From contig NC_052017.1 of assembly GCF_015832195.1 (NCBI RefSeq), positions 47,197,652 through 47,261,651 of the forward strand: DNA of 64,000 nt, written 5' to 3'. The notes beneath the pieces are model-generated. The model saw only the letters and a program-made list of their open reading frames with translations. It was not told the DNA's origin and did no database searches. The stretch comes from Motacilla alba alba (Eukaryota; Chordata; Aves; Passeriformes; Motacillidae). Position numbers and translations under genes: made by a program. The stretch's first letter is position 1. Each line of letters opens with the position of its first letter. Shown here one piece after another: positions 39,527-51,500 of the stretch.

Positions 39527-39946
39527 GTAGCAAATATTACACAGTCACTGAAACTTACTTTTACCTGCTCAGCCAAAAACGAAAGTGACATGCACTGAAG
39601 GTCTCCTCACACTTCAAAGAGCCCTTCATGTTTTAAATATTTCAATTTCCTGTACACCACTTGTTAGCAGAATACTAAACACACAAGAATACCAAAGTTG
39701 AAGGGCTCAGTGATCAAGTCTCAAACTCAACTGACACGAAGAATTTTTGTACATTTGGACTTTTATTTGTTTTTCCTAACAGAAGAAATCAGTTAAAAAG
39801 TCATAAAATTAGGTCTCCCAGTACCTACCCTCTCAGTGGCATTGCATTATGGAAAGTATATTTTCATATATTTTAATTTAAAATAAATGACTGTGGCAAA
39901 TATTTTTTATAGGCTTTGCAAGAATTGCATTGAACAATTTACCCAC

Positions 39947-40019
39947 CTTCTCGGTGATGTAGAAATTAGAACTATCAGCATGCTGCAGTGCAAATTGGTC
40001 ATGATTTGCAAGAGACCAC
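39947..40019 (-). CDS. ELMO1: ELMO1 exon 4 (last base of codon 40 to residue 64)
   Basis: A 73-base exon: one base completing Gly40 (GG+G), then WSLANHDQFALQHADS and SNFYITEK, ending in phase 0. It matches the second half of the ELMO1 Ras-binding domain; human ELMO1 has EYF where this reads DQF, from memory. The donor is GTGGGT (complement of 39941-39946), a non-optimal but valid site. The acceptor ends ATTTCTAAG, an AAG acceptor with an AT-rich pyrimidine tract, one of the weaker acceptors in this set. The intron separating it from exon 3 is only 927 bases, far shorter than its neighbours. Confidence 0.96.
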
Positions 40020-40946
40020 CTTAGAAATATGAAAATAAATTAATCACAAAATGAAACCTTAATAATTCAAAAAGAACCCTTTACATAATTTTAGCATGAC
40101 CGAACAAGCCTCTGTCATTCCCATGTATTTCTCATACTTCTCATAGTTTTCCATAGCTTTTAATGATGAGTTCCAAAGTTTAGGCTAAAAGCATGCTTAC
40201 AAAGGAAAAAACTTAGTACAAATACATCCTAGTGATCTTTTTTTGCAGTAAGCAAGACCACTAAGTCACTAAAATTGACACCAAAAATACCCCAAAAACT
40301 ACAGTACCAGAAGTTTATGCTAGTTTATACAACACACAATGGATATAGTATTAAGTTGATATATTACATTAGGCATAAAATATCACCTTAGCTCAGCAGC
40401 AATTTGATGAATATAGCTAGTTTCTCCTGTGTGGTAGCACTTGCTTGAAACAGTTTTTTTTTATTAATCCGCTAAACTTAAATCAAGGTATTTGTCTTAG
40501 CCAAATATTAGTCTAAAATACAGAATTTTCAATTAACATTTCAGTTTCATATAAACAGTCACATCAACCGGACCAGCTTACAGCCCCCACTGGACTCAGT
40601 GCTCAAAATTCAGATCCAGAGGCAGTGCTTAGTCCCTTAACCGATGAACAGCAGGGACCACAAGACAAACTGAGTTGGCAAAATGCATCTCTGTGTACAA
40701 TGGAAGGAAGCAGTCAAAATGAGAGTGGCTCCCCTGATGGAGCTGCTTTGTTAGGAACCTCATCTTGCAAGCAATTGATCCAAAATGCACTGCAAATTCA
40801 AAATTTGAAACTAAAACAAAAATATTTAAGAAATTAATGACTAGTCATGCAAGATATCTAGATTTTCTTTGGAAAAAAATATCTCCTATTTGGTTTAATA
40901 ACTCAAAAAGCACTGTATCTAGTAGGTACTATATAGTAGAACTTAC
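40020..40946 (-). other. ELMO1 intron 3 (927 bases)
   Basis: A short intron between exons 3 and 4, bounded by GTAAGT and CTAAG. It has AT-rich unique sequence with no recognisable repeat or gene. Confidence 0.9.
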
Positions 40947-40987
40947 CCATCACAGACTTCTTTTATTATTGAGGACAATGGCTTTTT
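40947..40987 (-). CDS. ELMO1: ELMO1 exon 3 (residues 27-39 plus two bases of 40)
   Basis: A 41-base exon reading KKPLSSIIKEVCD followed by GG of a split glycine codon. It continues directly from the phase-0 end of the previous exon (MEIDQ) and lies in the Ras-binding domain. The acceptor is a pyrimidine-rich stretch ending TTTACCAG (complement of 40988-41013) and the donor is GTAAGT (complement of 40941-40946). Mammalian ELMO1 has Ala in place of the second Ser of the PLSS motif, from memory. The exon is not a multiple of three, so skipping it alone would break the frame; skipping it together with the 73-base exon 4 removes 114 bases in frame. Confidence 0.96.
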
Positions 40988-43900
40988 CTGGTAAATGAAA
41001 AAAGAAAGAAAGAGCAAAAATCACAGAATTAGAATAAATCTGAGTTCTTAGAATATGATTCCAAAGCTGGTAAATGCAAAGAACAAAACTAGTAGCATTT
41101 CATTATTTTTTTAACATCAAGTGTGAAAGGATCCCAAAATTTTCTGCTATTTTGGTCTCATAAAGGTGCAAAGATAGCAATTCTACACGTATGCATTATG
41201 ACATTATCCATTATTTTTGCCAACCTTAGCCCATATAACATAAACTCAGTTTTGCAACTGCAAAATCAAAAGGGTCTTTTGTGCACACTGTATCTCATTA
41301 CCCAACAGGAACAAGATTTAGATATCAACACCAGCATTTTCCAGGAATGACATCTGAAACCAGAAGTCATTCAATAATTTTAAACCTTCTTTTGTTCCTT
41401 TCAGAGATGGTCATATGATGACAGTAATCCTCTCTCTTAAGTGCACACATGCAGGTTCCTCTCTGATAAAACACCACCTGGAAGGTGTTAAAATCCCAGA
41501 TGTCTCAGTTCTGCTTTATTCTCTACATCTGTGAGCACAGGAGCATTTGGACTGACTCAAAACAGCTCTCCTGCTTTGCGTCCCAAAAATAGAAAAGAAG
41601 AAAACAGTCTAGCCTGTTGATGTTGCAATGCTTTGAACATTGTTATAAACACAGGGTGCACACACAAGTGTTTTTAGAAGGCTTCTGGCTAAGAGCAAAT
41701 GCCCTTTTATGTCCCAAACCATAGATGAAATTGCATGGCAGAAAGAAACATGTCAAATTTCACCAGCTGAATGACTACTGAGCCTTTTTCCCCTGCGTGA
41801 CCACACAATATCACCTATATCTGTTGCTTCAAAACTTCCCAAATCACCTAAACATCATAGGATCCCCTTTCTAGTTACTTCCATTAATGACAGTGCACTG
41901 ACTTACTAAAAAGGAAACAAACAAATACAGAAAACTCACCATAAGCCAAATGAATTAATTCAACACTATTGTCAAAATAAGCTTTTTACCTTTAATTTTT
42001 GTAGAAAATGATTAGTGGAAAAATTAACTCAGTGTCAGGGCATGTTATGTGAAGGAAAAAATATTTTTCCCTTGAATTTGTTTTCTGTGCTTCACCCCTG
42101 CATAGACAGAGAGCCAGTGACAGGACTCCTTGGCCAGGTCAGGATCAGAGAAGGATTTATTATTTCAACAGTCCAGTCAACTTAGCCAGTTAATAAACAG
42201 GCAGAAACATTACACAAGACCATTTTAATCAGACAGGAATGAAAGCACCTGCTGAAAGGATTCTGTTCCTGCTTACAATATTGTCTCAGTCCTTCGTTTC
42301 CTTCCTCTTCTTTCACTGCCATTTCTGTTTTCACATGACCACCCAAGATGATCCACACCAGGGAAGTTAATCAAACTAGAGGCTGGCCCAGGAGAAGGGG
42401 GGGAAGGGGGTGGAAATAGTTTTCCCCAGGACCGATTTCCTCATCTGCCTGGCTATGTACCTAAATGAGTAGCAAACACCAGCACTTGGGAGAAAGGGCA
42501 GAAGAGGGAAACTGCTCCATTCCGCAGCAGGAACAGGTTCCTTCTCTCCAGCAGCTTCTTTGTTGCACTGGCTCCGTTTTTTGCATAGCTGCAGCCAGGC
42601 TGTGAAGCAGAACAGGCAGATCACACCAGACAGAAAAAGTGGGTTTTTCTCCCAGTTTTTTTGGACTAATCAGTTCCTCAGTCTGGATTACTGTGTCACT
42701 TGTGTACAGTTACTTTGACCTGCTGTCCTCCTCTCTGAGGGCTTTTTCAGTTTCTGCAATCCTGTAAGACCAATCCTGGCTTCCAACTGCTTTCTTTCCT
42801 CTACCTTTTAAGAAACAGCAACAACCACCAAACAGAAAATAAAAAAAAAAAAAAAAAACCCAACACTTTTTTGTGGAGGGACAGAGAGAGGAGCACAACT
42901 TTGTCTGGAGCTAGATAACTTCAGTTTACCTTTCAGCACACATGTGCCAGCCTGTAGGCAAACTGCTGCCAAGCAGAGTGCACAGTTCTGCATGCTGTAT
43001 CCCCTTCACCCCTCAGGATGCTGCTGTAGATCCTGTTCTGATATTTCCATATTTTGACAAAATTTTATCTGGGTTATTAATTCCTTTTACAAAGTAAACA
43101 GAAACCAGCTAGCAGATTCAATATCATGGAGGACAAAAAGAGTAACTGCTTTTTCTTCTAATTATTTCCCATAGGATCTATAGTTTCCCATTAGAAACTA
43201 CGAAAAAAAACCAATTTTAACGACCTAAAATAGGAATAATATAAATACTCAGAAGGCTGGATTAAATTACTTTTTAAATCACTATTTTGGTACTTCTAAG
43301 TTCTCTGCACCATTAACTTTTACGTCCTTTGTCCCCCCCTTTGCCTATTCTACACCACCTTTCCATTATTATATGACAAAATCTGACACTAAAAACTTGG
43401 ACCAAAAAACCCAAAAAAAACCCTGCAACAAATCAATCAGAACCTGTAAAATACAGCTAAAAGAAAAAGCAAATGGATCCTCAATAATAAAAACTATTTA
43501 TACAGCCAGCCTCTCGTGGTACAGCTTGGTCCTCCTGCGGCACTACTGCTACAGCACTGATGTGAGTAAGCACAACCCCTGAAGAAAGAAACAACAAGAG
43601 GAAAAAAAAGTGGAACTCTTCTGGGACACAGAGTTTGCAATTAGCAATTTGATAACACTTTACAAATTGATAAATGTTAAATAAATACCACCACAGCAAT
43701 AAGTAATAATAAGTACTAGCAATAAGCTGCCGCTCCTAATAATCCCTTGGGCTGCACTCCCCCTACATGTAAGCCTCCAGAAAAAATTCTTTCCCCTTCC
43801 CCAGCTGGGAGATAAATTGCCACCAGCACATTATTCAGCAGAGGGGTATCCCTGCAAGCAGGCAGGGCTACCATGACTCCCTCTGTGCACTCTCCAGGTG

Positions 43901-44566
43901 GAGGCTGGTTGGCAGGAGGCTGCTGCAGGTACACTCTGGCACGCAGCACACAAGAGCTGGCAGCAGCAGCAGCCCTGCCACCCCGCCTGCGCTGCCAGGC
44001 CCCCTTGCCAGCAGAACCCTACCTTGCTCTGGGAGTGACAGGCAGGTGGGTGAGTGCCCAGTTCCTGCTGCACTTCCCAGCTGGCTTACAGCCACCCCCA
44101 GAATCCTGCTGCAGTCTGCGAGACACAAAAATATGTTTGGGTACCAGTGTCAGGACATGACTGTCTACTGCATGTATAGGACCACAGCACTACTAGGAAA
44201 CAAAGGAAAGGGAGCTATTTTTTTTTTCATTTTTTAACCATGGAAAATGAGACAAAAGTCTATTTCCATTCTCTGCAGAGTAATTCTTCTTGGCAGGCCA
44301 TTCAAAGTCTCTTTTTTTTGCCCCTGGCTCTAAATATCTGCCAAATGTCAAAGAGCATAGATTTGAAGTTTTTGTTACCTTAATCTTAATAAAATTCTGT
44401 TTATGGAAATTTACTTAACTTTGCTGCTTTTACAGTTCCAAAAAGTCAAATTTACCTTATTAGTCAATGTATTTCAAAGAATTTCTTCCAATCAGTCCGA
44501 AAATATTTTGAAGTTTTTCCTTCATAGAAATGAGTATTTTGTGCTAGTGGGGGTTTTTTTTGGTGG

Positions 44567-44588
44567 TTTTTTTTTTTTTTTTTTTTTT
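44567..44588 (+). repeat. Poly-T run, 22 bases
   Basis: Twenty-two T residues in intron 2, preceded by a G/T-rich stretch from 44540. Confidence 0.93.
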
Positions 44589-44829
44589 GTGTCTCTATGT
44601 CTCCTCTTAGACTTGTAAAAATGAAGTGAGCTTTTACACATGCTGAGATGCTCATTTAAAGCTCTAAGAAGATCAGGCTGTTGCTTTAATGTACAAAATA
44701 ACAGAGATCAAAGTAAACTTTGTGCTCCCTACAGGAGATAACACCTTCAGCAAACTTATCACAGTATCTGCACTGAACACATTTGTTAGAATAAAAGTAT
44801 TTTCCCAGGGTAGGTATTAAAATGACAGC

Positions 44830-44873
44830 TGAAGTTAAGTGACAGTGGGGTTGAAGTTAAGTGACACTGGGGC
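44830..44873 (+). repeat. 22-base tandem duplication
   Basis: Two adjacent 22-base units, 44830-44851 and 44852-44873, sharing TGAAGTTAAGTGACA and differing at two positions. Confidence 0.93.
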
Positions 44874-45480
44874 ATTATGGCCTCATGACTTACTGATCTG
44901 CACACAAGGGGAGAATCCTGACAACTGCACAGAGCACAAGCAGCACTACAGCCAATGTGAATTTACACACTTGGTAAAGCTCTGTCTGCACTGACTGGTT
45001 AGCACAGATGTCCAAGATTCAGGCATGGCCCTAATGACATTCACCATAGAGGTCACCAGTTCTGAGGTCACCTGCACATATCTCAGCTGTGTCTCCAGGT
45101 TTTGTGTGCTGGGATGCACACAGATCCCAAACTCGGTCTCCTTGAGTACCTGCCCTTGCTACTTGTGCAGTACTTGGTAGCACTTCCAAAGTAACTTGCA
45201 GAGCACAGACAGACTTCCCACTCCAATTTCTGCACCAGTTTCGTCCTTTCATGCCTACCCCTATGGAGAACTTGCAGGGAGCCAGTCACCAGGAAGAACA
45301 GGTGTGCAAGACTGTGAGCCGGGTTAGTCCAGACCACTGTTTAGCTCCTGAGAAATCATGGCATGAGCAAAAGCAAGCAAAGAATGTCCAATATATCAAT
45401 GCTGACCAAGCTCCAGGTCATGTTCAAACCACCAGTAGTACTTCAATTTGGGTTTAAAGCACTTCCAAATCAAACAGACA

Positions 45481-45507
45481 GTGTATGTGTGTGTGTGTGC
45501 ATGTGTG
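45481..45507 (+). repeat. (TG)n imperfect dinucleotide repeat
   Basis: A GT/TG tract of 27 bases with two interruptions. Confidence 0.9.
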
Positions 45508-48500
45508 AGCTGTAAAGAGGACAGAAGCCTAAATCCAGGTAGAAACCTGTGTTACATGTGCAATTCTGACATACTTTGTGCAATACCAGGAAATTGTAGA
45601 CAGGTTTCTTTTAGGCCAAGTCTGAGTATCTTTCCTTTCCACATGACTGACAGACACTCATTGCTTTTTCTTTTTGCTGAGGTCAGTTTGTTAGGTTCTG
45701 TTTGTTGAGGTTTTTTCTGGGACAATGATTGGGATATCCCTCTCCCTGTCTGACACCTTTTAACTGTGGAAGTAACAAGAAAACCCTTAACTCTGCGGTC
45801 TTTAAGCCTATCACAGAATAAAATAGCAGATGCAGCACATCTGTTAGTGCGAAACAGCATTAAGGAAAAAAATTCAGTTGCTGACCTGTGCATCTGTCAA
45901 AAAAGAGAACTTCTAGTCAGTAAATACAACATTCTGTCTTATAATTAATGCTATCATGACACTAATAAATCTTTTAGAGCTCAAGTCAGTTTTATGGCTA
46001 TTTAAAAGCAGAAAAACACTTCTTTTCACAATCAGTGGAGGCTTTACCTGTTACTGTCATACACCAGGGTCCACAGCGGAATGGTGGCAAGCACCAGATG
46101 CAAGGACTCCTGGATCCATGACTCACTAATTCAGCACTGGTTTCCTGTGATGTAAGAGACAAGGTCTTTTGAAAGGGGGAGATGCTGGAGTGCTTTGGAC
46201 TTCAGCTTTCCCAACCCGCTCTGAACCACTCTGGGAATCAACACCATTGACTACAATGGAATACTGGTGAGACCAGATTTGTTAACTTATTATCGGGCAT
46301 CTGTAAAAGATAAAAGGGAGGATTTCTCTAACCCAGGGGAGCATCCCAGAGAGTGAATGCCTGAAGAACAGGGACTCCACACTGCTACAGTAAAGGAGAT
46401 CATAAAACCCAGCCAAGGCCAGGCCAAGACCACACAGCTGTGCCAGTGCAGCAACACAGCCCAGGGCTGGAAACATTCGCACCTCAGAGCCGACAGGCAA
46501 AACCCTCAGCAAGTGCAGCTGCTGCTGATGGGAGAGAGCTGTTACCAGCTCAGTTCACAGCTCTTAAGGTGGCAGTTTTAACATGTCAGTGACAACACCT
46601 TGGTATAAATTTAGCACTAGGAGTTCCACAGAGCGCACAAGACTTAGGGAAACCCAGGTATTCTTGTCCTCTGTCCCTTCACTTTCAGCTGCATCTTCCT
46701 CAGTTGTTCCCTTCCCACTCCCAAAGAGATCCTCACTCCTGAGTCTGCATTTCACCTGATTTAAGCATTGACCCACAGATCATGTGTTTAGGATGTTACA
46801 GTGACTGTACAACAAGGGAAGCAGCAAAATATAATGTTATTAACAAAAAAACCTCAATTAAAAAAAAGAAAACTATAAACAGAATTTTGCAGATACTTCT
46901 TACTCCATACATACTGTCCTAATAAGCCATAACACTCCTTCTTATCTCAAGTGTAAGTAGGAACACTAAAAACTCCCAATCAAGTGTACTGAAAAGTTAA
47001 AAAACACCTAGGGGCCCATAGTTGTGGACTTCACCATGTTTGCATGCAGCACTCTTGCCACATATATTTAAAATACAGCCAAAACACACTTTTAAATACA
47101 AAGCAGGTCTTTAAGATGTGGCTCTTCACGCAACCTATTAGAGAGCATGCCTTTGAAGACTGAGTGAAGAAAACCCAAACCCCCAGCTCATGACTGACAC
47201 ATTTCTGGCATACAAGGGCAGAAATTTCTCCGTGAAAGCAAAAAAATGTATACTGTGGGATTTTTGGTATTACTCTCTTTTGTATTACAATCTGTATGTC
47301 TATAACTAGAATATAATTGAGTCATAGAGTGTGCCTGGATACTCCAGCTGGCCAGAATGTGAATTAATTCATCAGTCCATAACTTCAGAAATCTCATTGT
47401 TACACATTTCCCTTTAATAAGAGCAGAATTAACTTAAGAGATGGGACTCCTGTTGATAGTTTAAAAAACTTTTATGGATGCAACAACCTTAAAGTCATGT
47501 TTAGCCTTCATCTTGAAAATGCCATCAGCTGCAGGCACCAAAATTCAGGCTCCAAAAGGGAGGTTCTGGCAAGAACTATGGAGCTAGTAAAATCAGACAT
47601 GAAAAAAGTCAAACCAAACCCACCAAAGAAAAAAACCCCACAAACCCACAAAAATCAAGGGGAGAATAAAAAAAAAAAAGTGCTTTATCTCTTTCTTAAA
47701 ATATTATTCTCTGAACATCCTTTCTGCTGGAGATCAGGAACACTAGGATATTAGTCCTGTAGAGACCTCAAGTGTGTCCCAGCTCTACTTGCACTTCTAT
47801 TTAACAAAAAAAAAAACAGCCAGCCAAACAACCAGCAGAGCCCTGTCTACTCACTGAACTTGTGGTTCTTAACCTAGAAGATAGTACCAAGCAGAAAGCA
47901 TAAATAGCATCCATTAGACTTCAATTCACAAAACATTTCTATTTATTCTCCCCCACCCTTTCTTTTACAATATCTAAACCTTCTGCACAGCTATTATCTC
48001 TTCCATCTACTTGGTCTTGCTGCTGCTTCTGTATTAAACAGCAGTAGTAAGACAGAGTTTTCATGTATTTTTCAGTGATGAGGTCCCAGCCACACACACC
48101 ACAGGACAGAAGTTTGCAGCTTTGAAAGAATCCAGCCAACCAGTGGGAATGTGGCTTTGGACAAGCCAGACTAATAAAATGTAACATGTGACAATAACAT
48201 TGCCTGCTTTATCCTTGCTGGCTGGCTGCCACTACATCAAAGAACTGAGGCTCTAATGATGAGTATTCCAATGCTGCAGTTCTGTAAGAAAAGGAATCAT
48301 ATTTTTCAAACTCCATTGTATATAACAATTGGTTCATTATGTTAACGAAGCATTGTCTATGTACACAAGTGTGTCAGTGCACTGAATTATATCCAGTGCA
48401 CTAAAAATTTTGTATTATTGTTTCCAAGGTTATTCTTGCTGCTGAACAGCTTTTACAAAATAAATAAAAGTAAAAAATTGAGACCTTTCATTAGTCCAAC

Positions 48501-51500
48501 AAAGGAAATGGAAAAACAAATCACATAAAAATAACAGATAGCATTTCTTTACCAGCTCTATTATTAATATTTTCACTATGTTTATATGCCAGTCAGCAAT
48601 TGCTTTATGAACAGCTTCATATTCAATTTTGTGAAGCTGAAATATGACAGGTACAACAAGGAGCAATAAAACTCCAAAAGCATTTGTTTGGCACCTAAAC
48701 ACTGTTTTTAAGCAAGCCCTACCTTTAACAAACTGGCTTAAGACAACAAAGTGTTTTTCCATTCTTTTTGAAAAGGTAGCCACCTTTTGATTCATCCATC
48801 TTTGGGCAAGTCTTCCATCAGCAGCAACTGACATCCTCCTTCAGAATGGGTGAGATAGAGCTGCAGTGGCCGGCCCTGAGCACTAGCTCCTTCTTCTGTC
48901 TAACAGAAAGGAGCTGCTGCTCCTTTCCTGCTGCAAATCCGGGCAGGAAACATTTTTATAAGTGGGTTTTTTTTTTTGTTTTTTTCCCTCTCCCCATGAG
49001 CTGCTTCATAGCACTCTATCTTCAAGAAACTGCAATCTTGTCAGCTGTTAAAGGCACTGACATTTCCCTTTACTATAAACTCAGGATGTGCAATAACATT
49101 GGAAATCTTAGCAATATTCATACCAAAAATCTTCACTAGTTCCAGCTACTGCAGTACCATTATATTTTCTGGGTAAGAGTTCATATAAATTTGCAGGTTT
49201 GTGGGAAGGAGGCAAGAGCCTCTCTTTTCCTTCATTCCCTTAGGAACTAAATGCCTCAACTCAGAGTCTGGAGCCAGAATGAAGCACAGAGAGTGACACT
49301 TCACAGTACAGTGAGACATCAATATCCCTTTCTTGATCACTGCTTGAACAATGCTGGTGCTCACTAATATTGCATACATTTAGACTCGTGATGCCAGGAT
49401 TGTCTTGGTATACTGCTATTACTAGTGACAGTACTTGCAGAAACTCTATCTATTCTTAGTCTACACACACAGCAGAAGCGATGTGAAACTTTCTTTTCTC
49501 TAATTAAGCGTTTCACAATTCCTTTTGAACTTCATTTTTCCCCACAGTTTGAGAAACACAGCACTGAATCAATTAACAATCCCCAAGGGTCCATATTTAG
49601 GTCTGAAACCAGATTTAGGTTTGAAAGCTCCTTTTAAAAAAACCAAAACCTTACTGGTGACCTTTTAATATGCAGTGAAGTACAATGACTTCTATGAAGA
49701 AGTAAAAAAATAATCACAATTAAAATGACACTGGCAGAAGAGACAACTTGAAAGAGACTCTAAAAAGATAAACTTGCTGAGTAAATCTAAACTTTAGAGA
49801 GAACATAAATGTAAAGCAGCCCATGGCTCATCCATGGCTGCATTTCTATTAACATGAAATTGTCATATGAAAATGCTCCTGTAAATTTTGTTCACCATAT
49901 GAGATTTGTGCTTTGAAAAGAAAGCACGGCTCTCCTCCTCCCTCCCCGCCACCCTCAATTTCTTTTTGCTAATGTAAAGATTCACATCTGTTAATTTAAT
50001 CCATGTTTAATGATCTCATAGGTAAAAGCAAGCCTGGAGGAAAAGACTGTATGGCCAAATTTAATTATAAACTGTTCCTTTCTATAGGAAAGCATTGTTT
50101 ACCTCCAAGGTTGAAGAAGTTCATTGCCAAGCTTAGAGAAATCTGGTTTTAGTACAACTTGTGTTAAGACACACAAGTGGATTTGAATGGGATAAGCCAA
50201 AATAGATGTTGTCCCCAAATCTCCATCTTGTGCCTCTCATGGAAGCTGCTTCTCCTGCAGCAGGAACTGTGTAATTGTAAATCCACAAAGTATCCAGGTA
50301 ACCTAAAATGAGCATTGGCTTACCTAAAATAATTTGTGCTGTAAAAAAACCCCAACAGCTACGAATTATACATAATGGGCACAAATTAAAGCATGCAGGC
50401 TTTCACTGAACACAAGAAATAACACCCTCTTATGAAATAGCTATTTCTGGGACTATCAAAGAGAAGACAGGATAGACTAGCCAGCATCCTGGTTCACCTG
50501 TACAGATCCTGTGCAGTCCTATTATTAACATCTTCTAGAATAATCAGCCAGAAGACCGAAGAAAAAGATAACAGACAGTCAGCATCTACCATTCATTTCT
50601 TCCCCAGACTGCATTGCTAAAAAGCCCACAAAAAGATCCCAATGCAAATTCAGACACGGAGTCATTTCCATTTCTTCCCTTACATGACAGAAAGACTAAA
50701 GCATGAAAGATCAACGCTATACACAGTTCTGAAGCCACAATCAAACCTTCATATTAAAAATAATTTTGGGCAGAGTTTTAATGTTGCTAGTACAGATTTA
50801 TGGGGGAGGAAGAGTCTGGATGCTATTTTTTCTAATTTATAATTGAGGAAAATTATGGAACTGAGGGGGAAACCCAAATAAACCCCAAGTATTCTGGAAG
50901 AGAGTAACCGAATTCAGTCAAGTCCATCTCTCAAGAACATGATTTAAAATCATTTCTAATCCATACAGGCATCAGCCACCTGCGATGTTTACTGCAACTT
51001 AATTAGTTCCCACCTGGTAAGAAATAGGGAGGGCAGTTAATAAGAGACAGTTTTGCCCTCCTTATTTAAAGCAACTTTCCAAGAAAAAAGCACTTGCAAA
51101 ACCCTGACATCAAATAGTACAGGTCAATGAATGAGCAGAAAATTTTCTTTACATTCATTGGAAGCAGGCACAGAGGCTAATTCCAAACGACACTTAATTA
51201 TATATCAATTTTTCTGGCACAGAATCTCTCTGAGTGAGACAAATTTTGTACGATTAAATTTAAAACCACCATTGGTGAACCCAGCTTAACAAACCTATAG
51301 AAATGCTGTGGGAAACCTCAACTTGAAAAGGCTCTGTGCCTCCTGAAGTCCAAGTTGTCAGAAGTCATGCAGGGAAGAGTAAAGTTTAATAACGTTTGGT
51401 CAAAAAAATACTCATGAGCTCTTTTAAGGCCAACACCTGCCAGTACACCACCATCAATGATTCTGGTTTCACAGTGACATTTCTTCACTTTGAAAATGTT

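Larger units (their letters stand above)
26685..39946 (-). other. ELMO1 intron 4
   Basis: The longest complete intron here, 13.3 kb. It contains the CR1 relic at about 30095-31156, A-rich low-complexity tracts at 34576-34680 and 37002-37060, a 13-base tandem repeat at 37065-37093, an 11-base tandem repeat at 39505-39526 and an 18-base A run near 38702-38719. The remainder is unique AT-rich sequence with no recognisable gene. Confidence 0.85.
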
